A DNA stretch of 8,779 nucleotides from an uncultured Clostridium sp. GTDB taxonomy: Bacteria > Bacillota > Clostridia > Lachnospirales > Anaerotignaceae. Where the stretch lies: positions 1 through 8,779 of the forward strand of contig CAMXTM010000071.1 of assembly GCA_947246775.1 (NCBI GenBank), given 5' to 3'. Position 1 is the stretch's first letter, and every line of letters starts with the position of its first letter. The notes under the pieces are model-generated. The model was not told the origin of the DNA and ran no database searches. It saw only the letters and a list, made by a program, of their open reading frames with translations. Position numbers and translations under genes: made by a program. This document shows positions 1 to 7,121 of the stretch, piece after piece.

Positions 1-848
1 ATATATATTCTCAGACTGCACAAAAAATTGCTAATGCATTAGGATATGATGTAGAAGAATTGTTCCATTATCATATAGAACAAACCAAACTAAAATCCAG
101 CACCATAAGAACATACCATATTGCAATATCATCTATCCTTTCTACCGCTGTACAATGGCAAGTAATTTTTTCTAACCCTTGTGAACGTGTTAAACCACCT
201 AAAACAGATAAAAAAGAAAGTAGGTATCTTGATGAAAAGCAAGCAGTATATATGCTTGATTGTCTTTCAAATGAATCCTTACACTATCAAACATTGATTA
301 CCTTGCTTGTATATACAGGTATGCGTCGTGGAGAAGTATTTGGTCTAAAGTGGAGTGATATTGACTTTGATAATAAAATAATTACAATACAAAGAGAGTT
401 GCTTTATACACCCGACAAAGGAGTTTTTGAGGATACTCCCAAAACTGCTAACTCTAATCGTATTATTAAAGTTGCGCAAGAACCATTGAAGCTATTAAAA
501 AAACATAAGATGGAACAAACCGAACAGCGCTTGAAATGTGGTGACCAGTGGCATAATAATGATTATGTGTTTCCAACATGGAATGGAAAAGCAATGTATC
601 CTGCCGTAGCTGGTTCTTGGTTTAAAAAGTTCTTAAAAAGATATGATTTACCACCTATTACTTTGCACTCACTTAGACATACCAATGCTAGTTTGCTGAT
701 TGCAAATGGTATCAATATCACTACAGTGTCTAAAAGACTAGGACATTCTAATACTTCTATTACAGCTAGTGTTTATGCTCATGCGATTAAAACTGCTGAT
801 GAAATAGCTGCTGATACACTTGAAAACATATTTAAAATTAAACAATGA
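1..848 (+). CDS. Tyrosine recombinase/integrase, 3' part (5' end outside the window)
   Basis: This is a site-specific recombinase that would cut and rejoin DNA at attachment sites to integrate or excise a mobile element. The frame is open to the left edge (first full codon at 3) and stops with TGA at 846-848, so the true start is upstream; the TTG at 60 has no ribosome site and is not the start. Counting from the TTG codon as residue 1, the full catalytic set is present: Arg89 in TGMRRGE, the beta-hairpin Lys128, His203 and Arg206 in HSLRH, His229 in LGHSN, and the nucleophile Tyr239 in VYAHA. The core-binding helix region (about residues 12-45) precedes the catalytic domain. The codons before 60 give TAQKIANALGYDVEELF, which reads like the last helices of an XRE helix-turn-helix; some Bacillota integrases, as I recall, carry such an insert. 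It is followed by its own terminator. The integrase call is secure; the element it mobilises is not visible. Confidence 0.95.
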   Translation, partial: IYSQTAQKIANALGYDVEELFHYHIEQTKLKSSTIRTYHIAISSILSTAVQWQVIFSNPCERVKPPKTDKKESRYLDEKQAVYMLDCLSNESLHYQTLITLLVYTGMRRGEVFGLKWSDIDFDNKIITIQRELLYTPDKGVFEDTPKTANSNRIIKVAQEPLKLLKKHKMEQTEQRLKCGDQWHNNDYVFPTWNGKAMYPAVAGSWFKKFLKRYDLPPITLHSLRHTNASLLIANGINITTVSKRLGHSNTSITASVYAHAIKTADEIAADTLENIFKIKQ

Positions 849-886
849 ACAAATAAAGAACAAATTTAATTTTTTTAAATAAAATT

Positions 887-921
887 AAGCCTTGTAAACG
901 TTGATTTTACAAGGCTTTTTT
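887..921 (+). terminator. Rho-independent terminator after the integrase gene
   Basis: A perfect 12-base-pair stem (887-898 AAGCCTTGTAAA pairing with 906-917) closes a 7-base loop and runs into a T tract (six T at 916-921). It starts 38 bases after the integrase stop. A-rich sequence on its left could let it act weakly on the other strand too. The gene-free stretch 849-955 holds only this element as far as I can see. Confidence 0.9.
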
Positions 922-955
922 AATTTATACATTATTATCTTATCACTCGAACATA

Positions 956-1066
956 AAAAAGCCGTCTATTAAACAGCAGTTAAATCAGCATAGACAACAA
1001 AAAGAAAAAAACACAGAACAAAAAACAAAAACAAAAAATAATATCAAAAGAGAGGAAGCGAGATAA
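956..1066 (+). pseudogene. 3' tail of a truncated conjugation gene
   Basis: A frame ending with TAA at 1064-1066 encodes a Lys/Gln-rich tail beginning near KKPSIKQQLNQHRQQ and ending KREEAR. It contains the ribosome site of the next gene and stops 2 bases before that ATG, the spacing expected of two genes in one operon. No start codon with a ribosome site lies upstream. The frame runs back through the non-protein-like region of the integrase terminator and closes at a TGA at 902-904. I read it as the last roughly 36 codons of a transfer gene whose front was removed or displaced. The KPSIKQQL-type basic tail is reminiscent of DUF3801/PcfB-like proteins, while gene order would favour a VirB6-like membrane protein; neither can be established from so short a piece. 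Open frames by chance are possible in such A-rich DNA. Confidence 0.5.
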
Positions 1067-1068
1067 TT

Positions 1069-1518
1069 ATGCCTTTTGTATCTGTACCAAAGGATTTAGA
1101 TAAAGTAAAAACAAAAGTAGCGTTGAATTTAACAAAAAGACAGTTAGTGTGTTTTAGTATGGCAGCAGTCATAGGAGTGCCATTATATTTTTGTTCCAAA
1201 AAAGCAATCGGAAATGAAACAGCAGTATTGTGTATGGTAGCGGTTATGCTGCCTTTTTTCTTTATTGCGATGTATGAAAAAGATGGTTTGCCTATGGAAA
1301 AAATAATATGGAATATCATTCGTTCGCAGCTACTCTATCCTCGAATCAGACCATACAACACAAATAATCTGTATTCTGTTCTTTCAAAGGAGGGAATATA
1401 TGAGAACAAAAAAACAAATCCGACAAGAAATGAAATTACAAAAGAGAAAGGCAAAACAAAAAAAGATAAAAAGAGAATTAAAAAACGAGAAAAGCAAAGC
1501 AATATTAAAAAAGAATAG
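1069..1518 (+). CDS. prgI: PrgI-family conjugal transfer membrane protein (VirB3-like)
   Basis: This is a small inner-membrane component of a Gram-positive type IV secretion (conjugation) machine, placed next to VirB4 as VirB3 is in Gram-negative systems. The 149-residue protein begins MPFVSVPKDL, typical of the family. It has two hydrophobic segments at about residues 25-42 and 51-68, then the conserved-looking stretch KDGLPMEKII and a PYNTNNLYSVL motif near residue 100. A GAGGAA ribosome site at 1052-1057 lies 11 bases before the ATG. Residues 111-149 form a Lys-rich tail encoded by the same DNA as the first 39 codons of virB4, in another frame. That tail may be dispensable, or it may have been lengthened by a lost earlier stop. 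Family assignment rests on sequence feel, size, membrane topology and position directly before VirB4. Confidence 0.88.
   Translation: MPFVSVPKDLDKVKTKVALNLTKRQLVCFSMAAVIGVPLYFCSKKAIGNETAVLCMVAVMLPFFFIAMYEKDGLPMEKIIWNIIRSQLLYPRIRPYNTNNLYSVLSKEGIYENKKTNPTRNEITKEKGKTKKDKKRIKKREKQSNIKKE
1387..1394 (+). promoter_or_regulatory. Ribosome binding site fixing the virB4 start inside prgI
   Basis: AAGGAGGG lies 5 bases before the ATG at 1400, an almost ideal Shine-Dalgarno match. It supports that ATG as the virB4 start even though prgI continues for another 119 bases, and suggests virB4 is translated independently of where prgI terminates. Confidence 0.85.
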
Positions 1519-3868
1519 TGTTTTTCCCTTTTTAGATTTTTTTCATAAAAAACCAGTACCAACCACTGCACAGCAAACCATTCCTTATCAAGAAATGCTT
1601 TCTGATGGGATATGCAGATTGGAAAATGGGATATACAGCAAGACAATACAGTTTTATGACATCAATTATCAACTTGCTCAGAATGAAGACAAAACATTGA
1701 TATTTGAAAATTACTGTGATTTTCTGAATTATTTTGATTCTTCTATACAGTTTCAGTTATCCTTTTTAAATCAAAGTATTGATATTTCAGAATATCAAAA
1801 ATCGATTGAAATACCACAGCAACAAGATGACTTTAACGATATTAGAAAAGAATATGTAGATATGTTAAAAAATCAGCTTTCAAAAGGCAACAATGGATTG
1901 ATAAAAACAAAGTATATTACATTTTCTATTGAAGCTGAAACGTTGAAAGCAGCAAAACCAAGATTAGAAAGAATAGAAGCGGATATTCTTTCTAATTTTA
2001 AAGTATTGGGAGTAAAGGCACAGCCTTTAAATGGCAAAGAAAGACTTCATGTTTTACATAGTCTGTTTCATCCACAAGATAATCAAAAGTTTTTATTCCA
2101 CTGGAAAGACATTGCAGAAACAGGCATGACAACAAAAGATTTTATTGCACCAGATAGTTTTAATTTTCAATATAAAAATAAATTTCAGATTGGAAAAACC
2201 TATGGTGCAGTATCTTTTCTGCATATTACTGCTTCAGAATTGACAGACAGAATGTTAGCTGATTTTTTAGATTTAGACAGTAGTATTGTAGTTAGCATAC
2301 AAATACAGTCTGTTGACCAAGCATCAGCAATTAAGAGAATTAAAAGAAAATTGTCAGACCTCAACAAAATGAAGCTGGAAGAACAAAAAAAAGCAGTAAG
2401 AAGTGGGTACGACATGGACATCTTATCACCGGATTTGGTGACATATGGGGAAGAAGCTCAGTCATTATTAGAGGATTTACAAAACAGAAATGAAAGAATG
2501 TTTCTTGTTACAGTGCTTGTGATGAATACAGCAGAAACAAAACAAAAGTTATCTACGGATTTATTTCAAGCACAAGGTATTGCACAAAAATATAATTGTA
2601 TGCTTCGACCACTTGATTATCAGCAGGAACAAGCATTGATGAGCTGTTTACCACTTGCACAAAATCAAATTGAAATACAAAGAGTGTTGACAACAAGCAG
2701 TACAGCAATATTTGTACCATTTACAACACAAGAATTGTTTCAAGAGGGCGAAGCACTTTATTATGGTTTAAATGCTTTATCAAACAACCTGATTATGGCT
2801 GACAGAAAACGCTTAAAAAATCCAAACGGTTTAATATTGGGAACACCAGGCAGTGGTAAAAGTTTTTCTGCAAAAAGAGAAATCACAAATGCTTTTTTAT
2901 TGACAAATGACGATATTGCCATCGTTGACCCTGAAGCAGAATATTTTCCTCTTGTTTCAAGGCTTGGTGGGCAGGTTATTAAAATATCTTCCTCCAGTAA
3001 TGATTACATCAATCCTATGGACATCAACTTGAATTACAGTGAAGATGATAACCCTTTGTCATTAAAATCTGATTTTATACTTTCTCTTTGCGAGCTGATA
3101 GTAGGCGGAAAAGAGGGATTGCAACCAGTAGAAAAAACAATTATTGATAGATGTGTCAGAATGATTTATCAAGATTATTTGATTTCACCAAAACAGTCTA
3201 ATATGCCAATATTAGGGGATTTGTACGATATGATGAGAAAACAGGAAGAACCAGAAGCACAACATTTAGCAACTGCTCTTGAAATTTATGTAAATGGTTC
3301 ACTGAATATATTTAATCATAGAACGAATGTAGATATTCATAATAGATTGGTTTGTTATGACATTAAAGAATTAGGCAAACAATTAAAAAAGATAGGAATG
3401 TTAGTAGTAGAAGACCAGATTTGGGGACGTGTAACAGAAAATAGAGCTGCACATAAATCTACTCGTTTTTATATTGATGAAATGCACCTTCTTTTAAAAG
3501 AAGAACAAACTGCTGCATATACGGTTGAAATCTGGAAACGCTTCAGAAAATGGGGCGGTATCCCGACAGGGTTGACACAGAACGTGAAAGACCTCTTAGC
3601 GTCAAGAGAAATTGCAAATATTTTTGAGAACAGCGATTTTATTTATATGCTAAATCAAGCACAGGGCGACAGACAAATACTTGCAAAACAGCTAAATATC
3701 AGCCCTCATCAGCTTTCTTATGTGACAAATACCAATGCTGGAGAAGGACTTATTTTTTATGGAAATGTCATTATTCCTTTTGTAGACCATTTCCCAAAAG
3801 ATACAGAATTATACAGCATTATGACAACAAAATTAGAGGATTTGGCACAACAGAATGGAAAGGGGTAA
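1400..3868 (+). CDS. virB4: VirB4/TraE-family conjugation ATPase
   Basis: This is the motor ATPase of the mating-pair apparatus. It hydrolyses ATP at the cytoplasmic face to drive assembly and substrate passage, partnering PrgI and a coupling protein not seen here. The 822-residue length is normal for the Tn1549/CTn group. A Lys-rich start (residues 1-38) is followed by the group's N-terminal domain (AQQTIPYQEM near 57 and KTIQFYDINYQLAQNEDK at 81-98). The P-loop domain has Walker A GTPGSGKS at 481-488 (Lys487) and Walker B FYIDEMHLLL with Asp693 and Glu694. An Arg-rich stretch at 713-733 (KRFRKWGGIPTG) and the QGDRQILAKQL motif near 755 also belong to the family. No frameshift or missing motif is visible, so the protein looks functional. 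It starts within prgI with its own strong ribosome site and ends 4 bases before the next gene, so the three are surely one operon. Confidence 0.96.
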   Translation: MRTKKQIRQEMKLQKRKAKQKKIKRELKNEKSKAILKKNSVFPFLDFFHKKPVPTTAQQTIPYQEMLSDGICRLENGIYSKTIQFYDINYQLAQNEDKTLIFENYCDFLNYFDSSIQFQLSFLNQSIDISEYQKSIEIPQQQDDFNDIRKEYVDMLKNQLSKGNNGLIKTKYITFSIEAETLKAAKPRLERIEADILSNFKVLGVKAQPLNGKERLHVLHSLFHPQDNQKFLFHWKDIAETGMTTKDFIAPDSFNFQYKNKFQIGKTYGAVSFLHITASELTDRMLADFLDLDSSIVVSIQIQSVDQASAIKRIKRKLSDLNKMKLEEQKKAVRSGYDMDILSPDLVTYGEEAQSLLEDLQNRNERMFLVTVLVMNTAETKQKLSTDLFQAQGIAQKYNCMLRPLDYQQEQALMSCLPLAQNQIEIQRVLTTSSTAIFVPFTTQELFQEGEALYYGLNALSNNLIMADRKRLKNPNGLILGTPGSGKSFSAKREITNAFLLTNDDIAIVDPEAEYFPLVSRLGGQVIKISSSSNDYINPMDINLNYSEDDNPLSLKSDFILSLCELIVGGKEGLQPVEKTIIDRCVRMIYQDYLISPKQSNMPILGDLYDMMRKQEEPEAQHLATALEIYVNGSLNIFNHRTNVDIHNRLVCYDIKELGKQLKKIGMLVVEDQIWGRVTENRAAHKSTRFYIDEMHLLLKEEQTAAYTVEIWKRFRKWGGIPTGLTQNVKDLLASREIANIFENSDFIYMLNQAQGDRQILAKQLNISPHQLSYVTNTNAGEGLIFYGNVIIPFVDHFPKDTELYSIMTTKLEDLAQQNGKG
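3860..3865 (+). promoter_or_regulatory. Ribosome binding site deciding the start of the NlpC/P60 gene
   Basis: AAGGGG sits 7 bases before the ATG at 3873 and just inside the end of virB4. The in-frame ATG at 3855 has only a weak AGAGGA 14 bases upstream, so 3873 is preferred. Termination of virB4 at 3868 next to this site suggests translational coupling. Confidence 0.6.
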
Positions 3869-3872
3869 GGAT

Positions 3873-6800
3873 ATGGCAAGGCAGAAGTTAAAAACAAAAG
3901 AGAAAAAGACACAAAAAATGACAAAAGATGGCTTAATTGAAAAAAATCAGGAAAGTGGAGAGCTGACAAAAATAAGTAGTCGTACTTCCGATTTTTCATT
4001 AGATAAAAAACAAAATACACAAGAAAAACAAGAAAAACAAGGCGGGCGAACAGCTCGCCTTGCTTCTTATAAAAAGAAACAGCAAAAAAAACAAATACAA
4101 AAAATACAGATAGAAAAGGAAGTAAAAGAAAATTTATTTCCTTATGAACAAAATTTTTCGGAATTAGAAAATAACATTCCCATATTTCAGCAGGAAATAG
4201 CAGAAGAAAAGGAGCAAGAATATCAAACAGCAAAAACAGATGTAAAATCGGATAGGAAAAAAAGAGCAATTCAAAAAGCATTTACAAAAAATGAAAAAAG
4301 AACGAAATTGCAAGGGATTTCTGAAACAAAAACGAATTTACAGAATATTGATAAAACACCTTCTGTTAATGGTAAAGAAATTAGTGCTGAAAAAACAAAA
4401 GATAGAAAAATAAATCAAAAGTTGCATGATATTCCGATTACGAAATTAGAAACAAGAGAAAACAGATATTTTAATACAGAAAGTGATAGTAAAAAGATAT
4501 TAGAAAGCAAAAAACAGCAAAGAAAATCAGGAGAAAATAGGAGAAAAAATGATTTTTCTTTTCAACAAATCAAAAATAAAGAAAATGATTTACCGTTTTC
4601 TGATACTAAAAATGAAAAGCAATACAACAATACAAACTTTCAGCATAAAGAACAATCTCCACAAAAATTAAAATTTCAATATCAGCAACACAAACAAGAA
4701 AATAGAAAAGAAATTTCAAAAGAGAGTAACACCTCAAAAAATCAAAATAAAAAAATTCAGTTTTCTAAACAAGAACAACAAAATTTTAGAGAGCCTTTTT
4801 ATGAAGCACCTCAAAATAAAAGCCAAAATAATCAGAAAACAAAATATTATTTTGAGGAACTATTAGAAAATAATAAAAGCAACAACAATAAAAATACAAA
4901 AACAAAACCACAAAAATTTTATTTTGATAAAGAACAATATCAGCAATATAAACAGCAACAACGCAATGATAAAAAAGCAAAAATTAAAAAATTACAATAT
5001 TATTCTAGTGAAAAACAGTATGAAAAACAAGAAACAGAAAACAAACAAAATCAACAGCATACTGATGAAAAAGAAATTTCTACAAAAGATAAATTAAAAT
5101 TAGAAAAACTGGAAAATAAAGTGCAGAAAGCACAGCAAAATTTAGAAAAAGCAGAACAAAAATTGCCTAAAAAAACAAAAATCAAATTTGAAAAAAATGT
5201 TGAGGAAAAGGCAAAAACAGATAAAAAAGCAGTAAAAACAAAATTTCGTATAGAAAAGGAAGTAAAACCACAGTATGAAGTAAAACCTGTTAGAAATATC
5301 ATCAAAAGAGCTGCTGTCACTCCCCCACGTTCTTTCTGGTACAAAGGACATCAAAAAATAACAGAAACAGAAAAGGAGAACACTGCTTTAGAAGCAGCTC
5401 ACAAAAATGAACAAAGAGCAGAATTTTTAGTCAAAGCAGGTTATAGCAAATGGCATAACAACAGAAAAAATAAGCCTTATTCTGATGTAAGAAAAATGGA
5501 AAAAAGGTTACAAAAAGCAAATACCAAATATCATATTGAAAAATTTTCTGTTGAACATAAAAAAATAGAACCAAACAAAATAAATAAGAAATGGCTTCAA
5601 AAACAGAAAATCAAAAAGAAATATGCTCAAATGCTTCGACAAAAACAAAATACAGAATCTATTAGAACAGCAAAAGATATTTTTACACAAATCATTCGAG
5701 CTGTTTCTCATGTAGTAAGCACACAAAAAACAGTCATTGGTATTGTTGCTGTTGTTGGTGTGCTTTTTATTTTATCAGGTTCTGTATTAGGTTCTTGCTC
5801 TGCAATGCTTTCTGGTGCAGGTACTTCTACATTTGCAGCAGCCTATACAGCAAATGAGGAAGAAATCAATACAGCAGATTTGTATTATACTGAATTAGAA
5901 ACAAATTTACAGTATACCATAAATCATATAGAGCAAACTTATCCCGGTTATGACGAATATCGTTACAATATTGGTGAAATTGGACACAATCCCTATAAGT
6001 TCATGGCGTATTTATCAGCAATGTATGATTTTTTTACATTTGAGGATATAAAAAATGATATAGAAGAATTGTTTCATAAACAGTATCAATTACAAATCAT
6101 TCCTAAAACAGAAACTCGTTACGACAGTGATGGCAATGCTTATGACTGGCACATTTTAGAAGTGACGCTTGCTGTAAAACCTATGGAACAGACTACCATA
6201 CCACTTATGAATCAAAATGACTGCAAATACAAATATGATGTTTATATGGAAACGTATGGAAATCGCCAAAATTTTGGAAATCCTTTTTCCTTTTCATGGT
6301 TAAGCTATGTTTCAGGACAATATGGTTATCGCCTAAATGAGCAAGGAGAAAAAGAATTGCATAGAGGAATTGATTTAACTATTCCTCCTAATACAAATAT
6401 TTTAGCAATTCATGAGGGTATTATTACAGAAATTAGCAGCGATAGCGTTTTAGGAAATTACATTGTCATAGAGGACGAAAAAGGCTATCAAAGTAAATAT
6501 GCAGGCTGGCAAAGATGTAGTGTTACTGTTGGGCAGGAAATCAAAAAAGGAGAAGAAATTGCTCTTACTGGAAATATGCCTTTTCATTTAGAAGTCACTC
6601 ATCAGGGAGAATATCTTAATCCTATGTATTTTGTAGAAAATGGGGACGATGGCAAAGGAGCATTACCCGGTACAGAAGGTGGTATTGTGATACCAGAATA
6701 TCCCGGAAGTGCTATGGGTGACGGCAGTTTTCAAGCATTGATTACAGAAGCGGAAAAATATCTTGGTTATCCTTATGTTTGGGGAGGTAGTAATCCCAAT

Positions 6801-7100
6801 ACTTCATTTGATTGCAGCGGTTTTATATGCTGGGTTTATACACAATCTGGAGTACATAATCTACCAAGAACAACCGCGCAAGGAATTTATAACCAGTGTA
6901 CTCCTGTTTCAGCAGAAAATGCGAAACCTGGTGACTTGATATTTTTTACAGGTACTTATGACAGTGCAAATCCAGTTAGCCATATCGGAATGTACGTGGG
7001 TAACGGACAAATGTTGCACGCCGGCGACCCGATTTCATATGCAAATATCAATAGTAGCTATTGGAAACAGCATTTATACGGTTTTGGCAGATTAAATTAG
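3873..7100 (+). CDS. Membrane-anchored NlpC/P60 + M23 cell-wall hydrolase of the conjugation system (CD1108-like)
   Basis: This protein probably cuts peptidoglycan so that the mating channel can cross the wall, the role played by VirB1-like lytic enzymes. The numbering uses the ATG at 3873 (1075 residues; 1081 if ATG 3855 is used). Residues 1 to about 610 are a predicted cytoplasmic part, very rich in Lys, Gln, Asn and Glu, with a likely coiled coil at 405-430. One membrane helix lies at about 620-640. A family-specific extracellular region (about 660-790) follows, containing NIGEIGHNPYKFMAYLSAMYD. A LytM/M23-like domain follows at about 820-920, with zinc ligands His830, Asp834 and His905. 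The C-terminal NlpC/P60 domain (about 955-1075) has Cys981 in FDCSGF, His1037 in SHIGMYVG and a third polar residue, His1049. The M23 domain lacks both usual catalytic histidines (Gly878 and Pro903 stand there), so the NlpC/P60 domain is probably the active enzyme. The cytoplasmic part looks longer than in the relatives I remember. Confidence 0.93.
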   Translation: MARQKLKTKEKKTQKMTKDGLIEKNQESGELTKISSRTSDFSLDKKQNTQEKQEKQGGRTARLASYKKKQQKKQIQKIQIEKEVKENLFPYEQNFSELENNIPIFQQEIAEEKEQEYQTAKTDVKSDRKKRAIQKAFTKNEKRTKLQGISETKTNLQNIDKTPSVNGKEISAEKTKDRKINQKLHDIPITKLETRENRYFNTESDSKKILESKKQQRKSGENRRKNDFSFQQIKNKENDLPFSDTKNEKQYNNTNFQHKEQSPQKLKFQYQQHKQENRKEISKESNTSKNQNKKIQFSKQEQQNFREPFYEAPQNKSQNNQKTKYYFEELLENNKSNNNKNTKTKPQKFYFDKEQYQQYKQQQRNDKKAKIKKLQYYSSEKQYEKQETENKQNQQHTDEKEISTKDKLKLEKLENKVQKAQQNLEKAEQKLPKKTKIKFEKNVEEKAKTDKKAVKTKFRIEKEVKPQYEVKPVRNIIKRAAVTPPRSFWYKGHQKITETEKENTALEAAHKNEQRAEFLVKAGYSKWHNNRKNKPYSDVRKMEKRLQKANTKYHIEKFSVEHKKIEPNKINKKWLQKQKIKKKYAQMLRQKQNTESIRTAKDIFTQIIRAVSHVVSTQKTVIGIVAVVGVLFILSGSVLGSCSAMLSGAGTSTFAAAYTANEEEINTADLYYTELETNLQYTINHIEQTYPGYDEYRYNIGEIGHNPYKFMAYLSAMYDFFTFEDIKNDIEELFHKQYQLQIIPKTETRYDSDGNAYDWHILEVTLAVKPMEQTTIPLMNQNDCKYKYDVYMETYGNRQNFGNPFSFSWLSYVSGQYGYRLNEQGEKELHRGIDLTIPPNTNILAIHEGIITEISSDSVLGNYIVIEDEKGYQSKYAGWQRCSVTVGQEIKKGEEIALTGNMPFHLEVTHQGEYLNPMYFVENGDDGKGALPGTEGGIVIPEYPGSAMGDGSFQALITEAEKYLGYPYVWGGSNPNTSFDCSGFICWVYTQSGVHNLPRTTAQGIYNQCTPVSAENAKPGDLIFFTGTYDSANPVSHIGMYVGNGQMLHAGDPISYANINSSYWKQHLYGFGRLN
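3900..5250 (+). repeat. A-rich low-complexity coding tract with short degenerate repeats
   Basis: This part of the hydrolase gene is dominated by A on the coding strand and encodes Lys/Gln/Asn/Glu-rich protein. An exact 18-base direct repeat at 4110-4127 and 5250-5267 encodes IEKEVK in frame both times. Units starting at 5172 and 5235 (KTKIKFEKNV and KTKFRIEKEV) look like a diverged tandem pair 63 bases apart. Short aromatic-after-Lys motifs recur (KLKFQYQQ, KKIQFSKQ, QKFYFDKEQ). Composition bias alone could produce part of this. Confidence 0.5.
4038..4062. other. GC-rich hairpin inside the hydrolase gene
   Basis: CAAGGCGGGC (4038-4047) can pair with GCTCGCCTTG (4053-4062) around the loop GAACA. 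In the sense RNA this gives ten pairs including one G-U. It is the only clearly GC-rich patch in the surrounding A-rich coding DNA and encodes QGGRTARLA. Read on the minus strand, the stem (seven perfect pairs, an A-C mismatch, two more pairs) runs straight into TTTTTC, so it has the shape of an antisense rho-independent terminator. The structure is visible; any function is inference. Confidence 0.45.
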
Positions 7101-7121
7101 TACACAATAGGAGGACAACTT

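Noticed and set aside
60..62. TTG at 60 as the start of the integrase
   Set aside because: The frame is open and protein-like all the way to the left edge and there is no ribosome site before 60, so the gene simply begins outside the window.
906..933. Possible promoter (TTTACA at 906-911, TACATT at 928-933, 16-base spacing) for the prgI operon
   Set aside because: The first box is part of the terminator stem and the second matches the consensus weakly; in such AT-rich DNA this is expected by chance.
964..995. Inverted repeat GTCTAT/ATAGAC after the integrase terminator, as a possible recombinase site
   Set aside because: Only six pairs with a 20-base loop, lying inside the apparent coding tail; too short to support an attachment site without the other end of the element.
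1044..1646. Minus-strand frames opposite prgI and the start of virB4
   Set aside because: Both plus-strand genes are well supported and the antisense products show only composition-driven hydrophobic residues.
3855..3857. ATG at 3855 as the hydrolase start
   Set aside because: It would overlap virB4 by 14 bases and has a poorly spaced ribosome site; the ATG at 3873 has a better one and gives the more family-like MARQKLKTKEKK opening.
3900..5250. CRISPR-like or origin-like repeat array
   Set aside because: Repeats are irregular, degenerate and in frame within a protein-coding gene; there are no uniform spacers.
3757..5726. Several minus-strand open frames rich in Phe, Leu and Cys (for example 3757-4281, 5051-5344, 5508-5726)
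   Set aside because: They are the complements of A-rich coding DNA, where stop codons are rare on the other strand. They show no family motifs and overlap convincing plus-strand genes.
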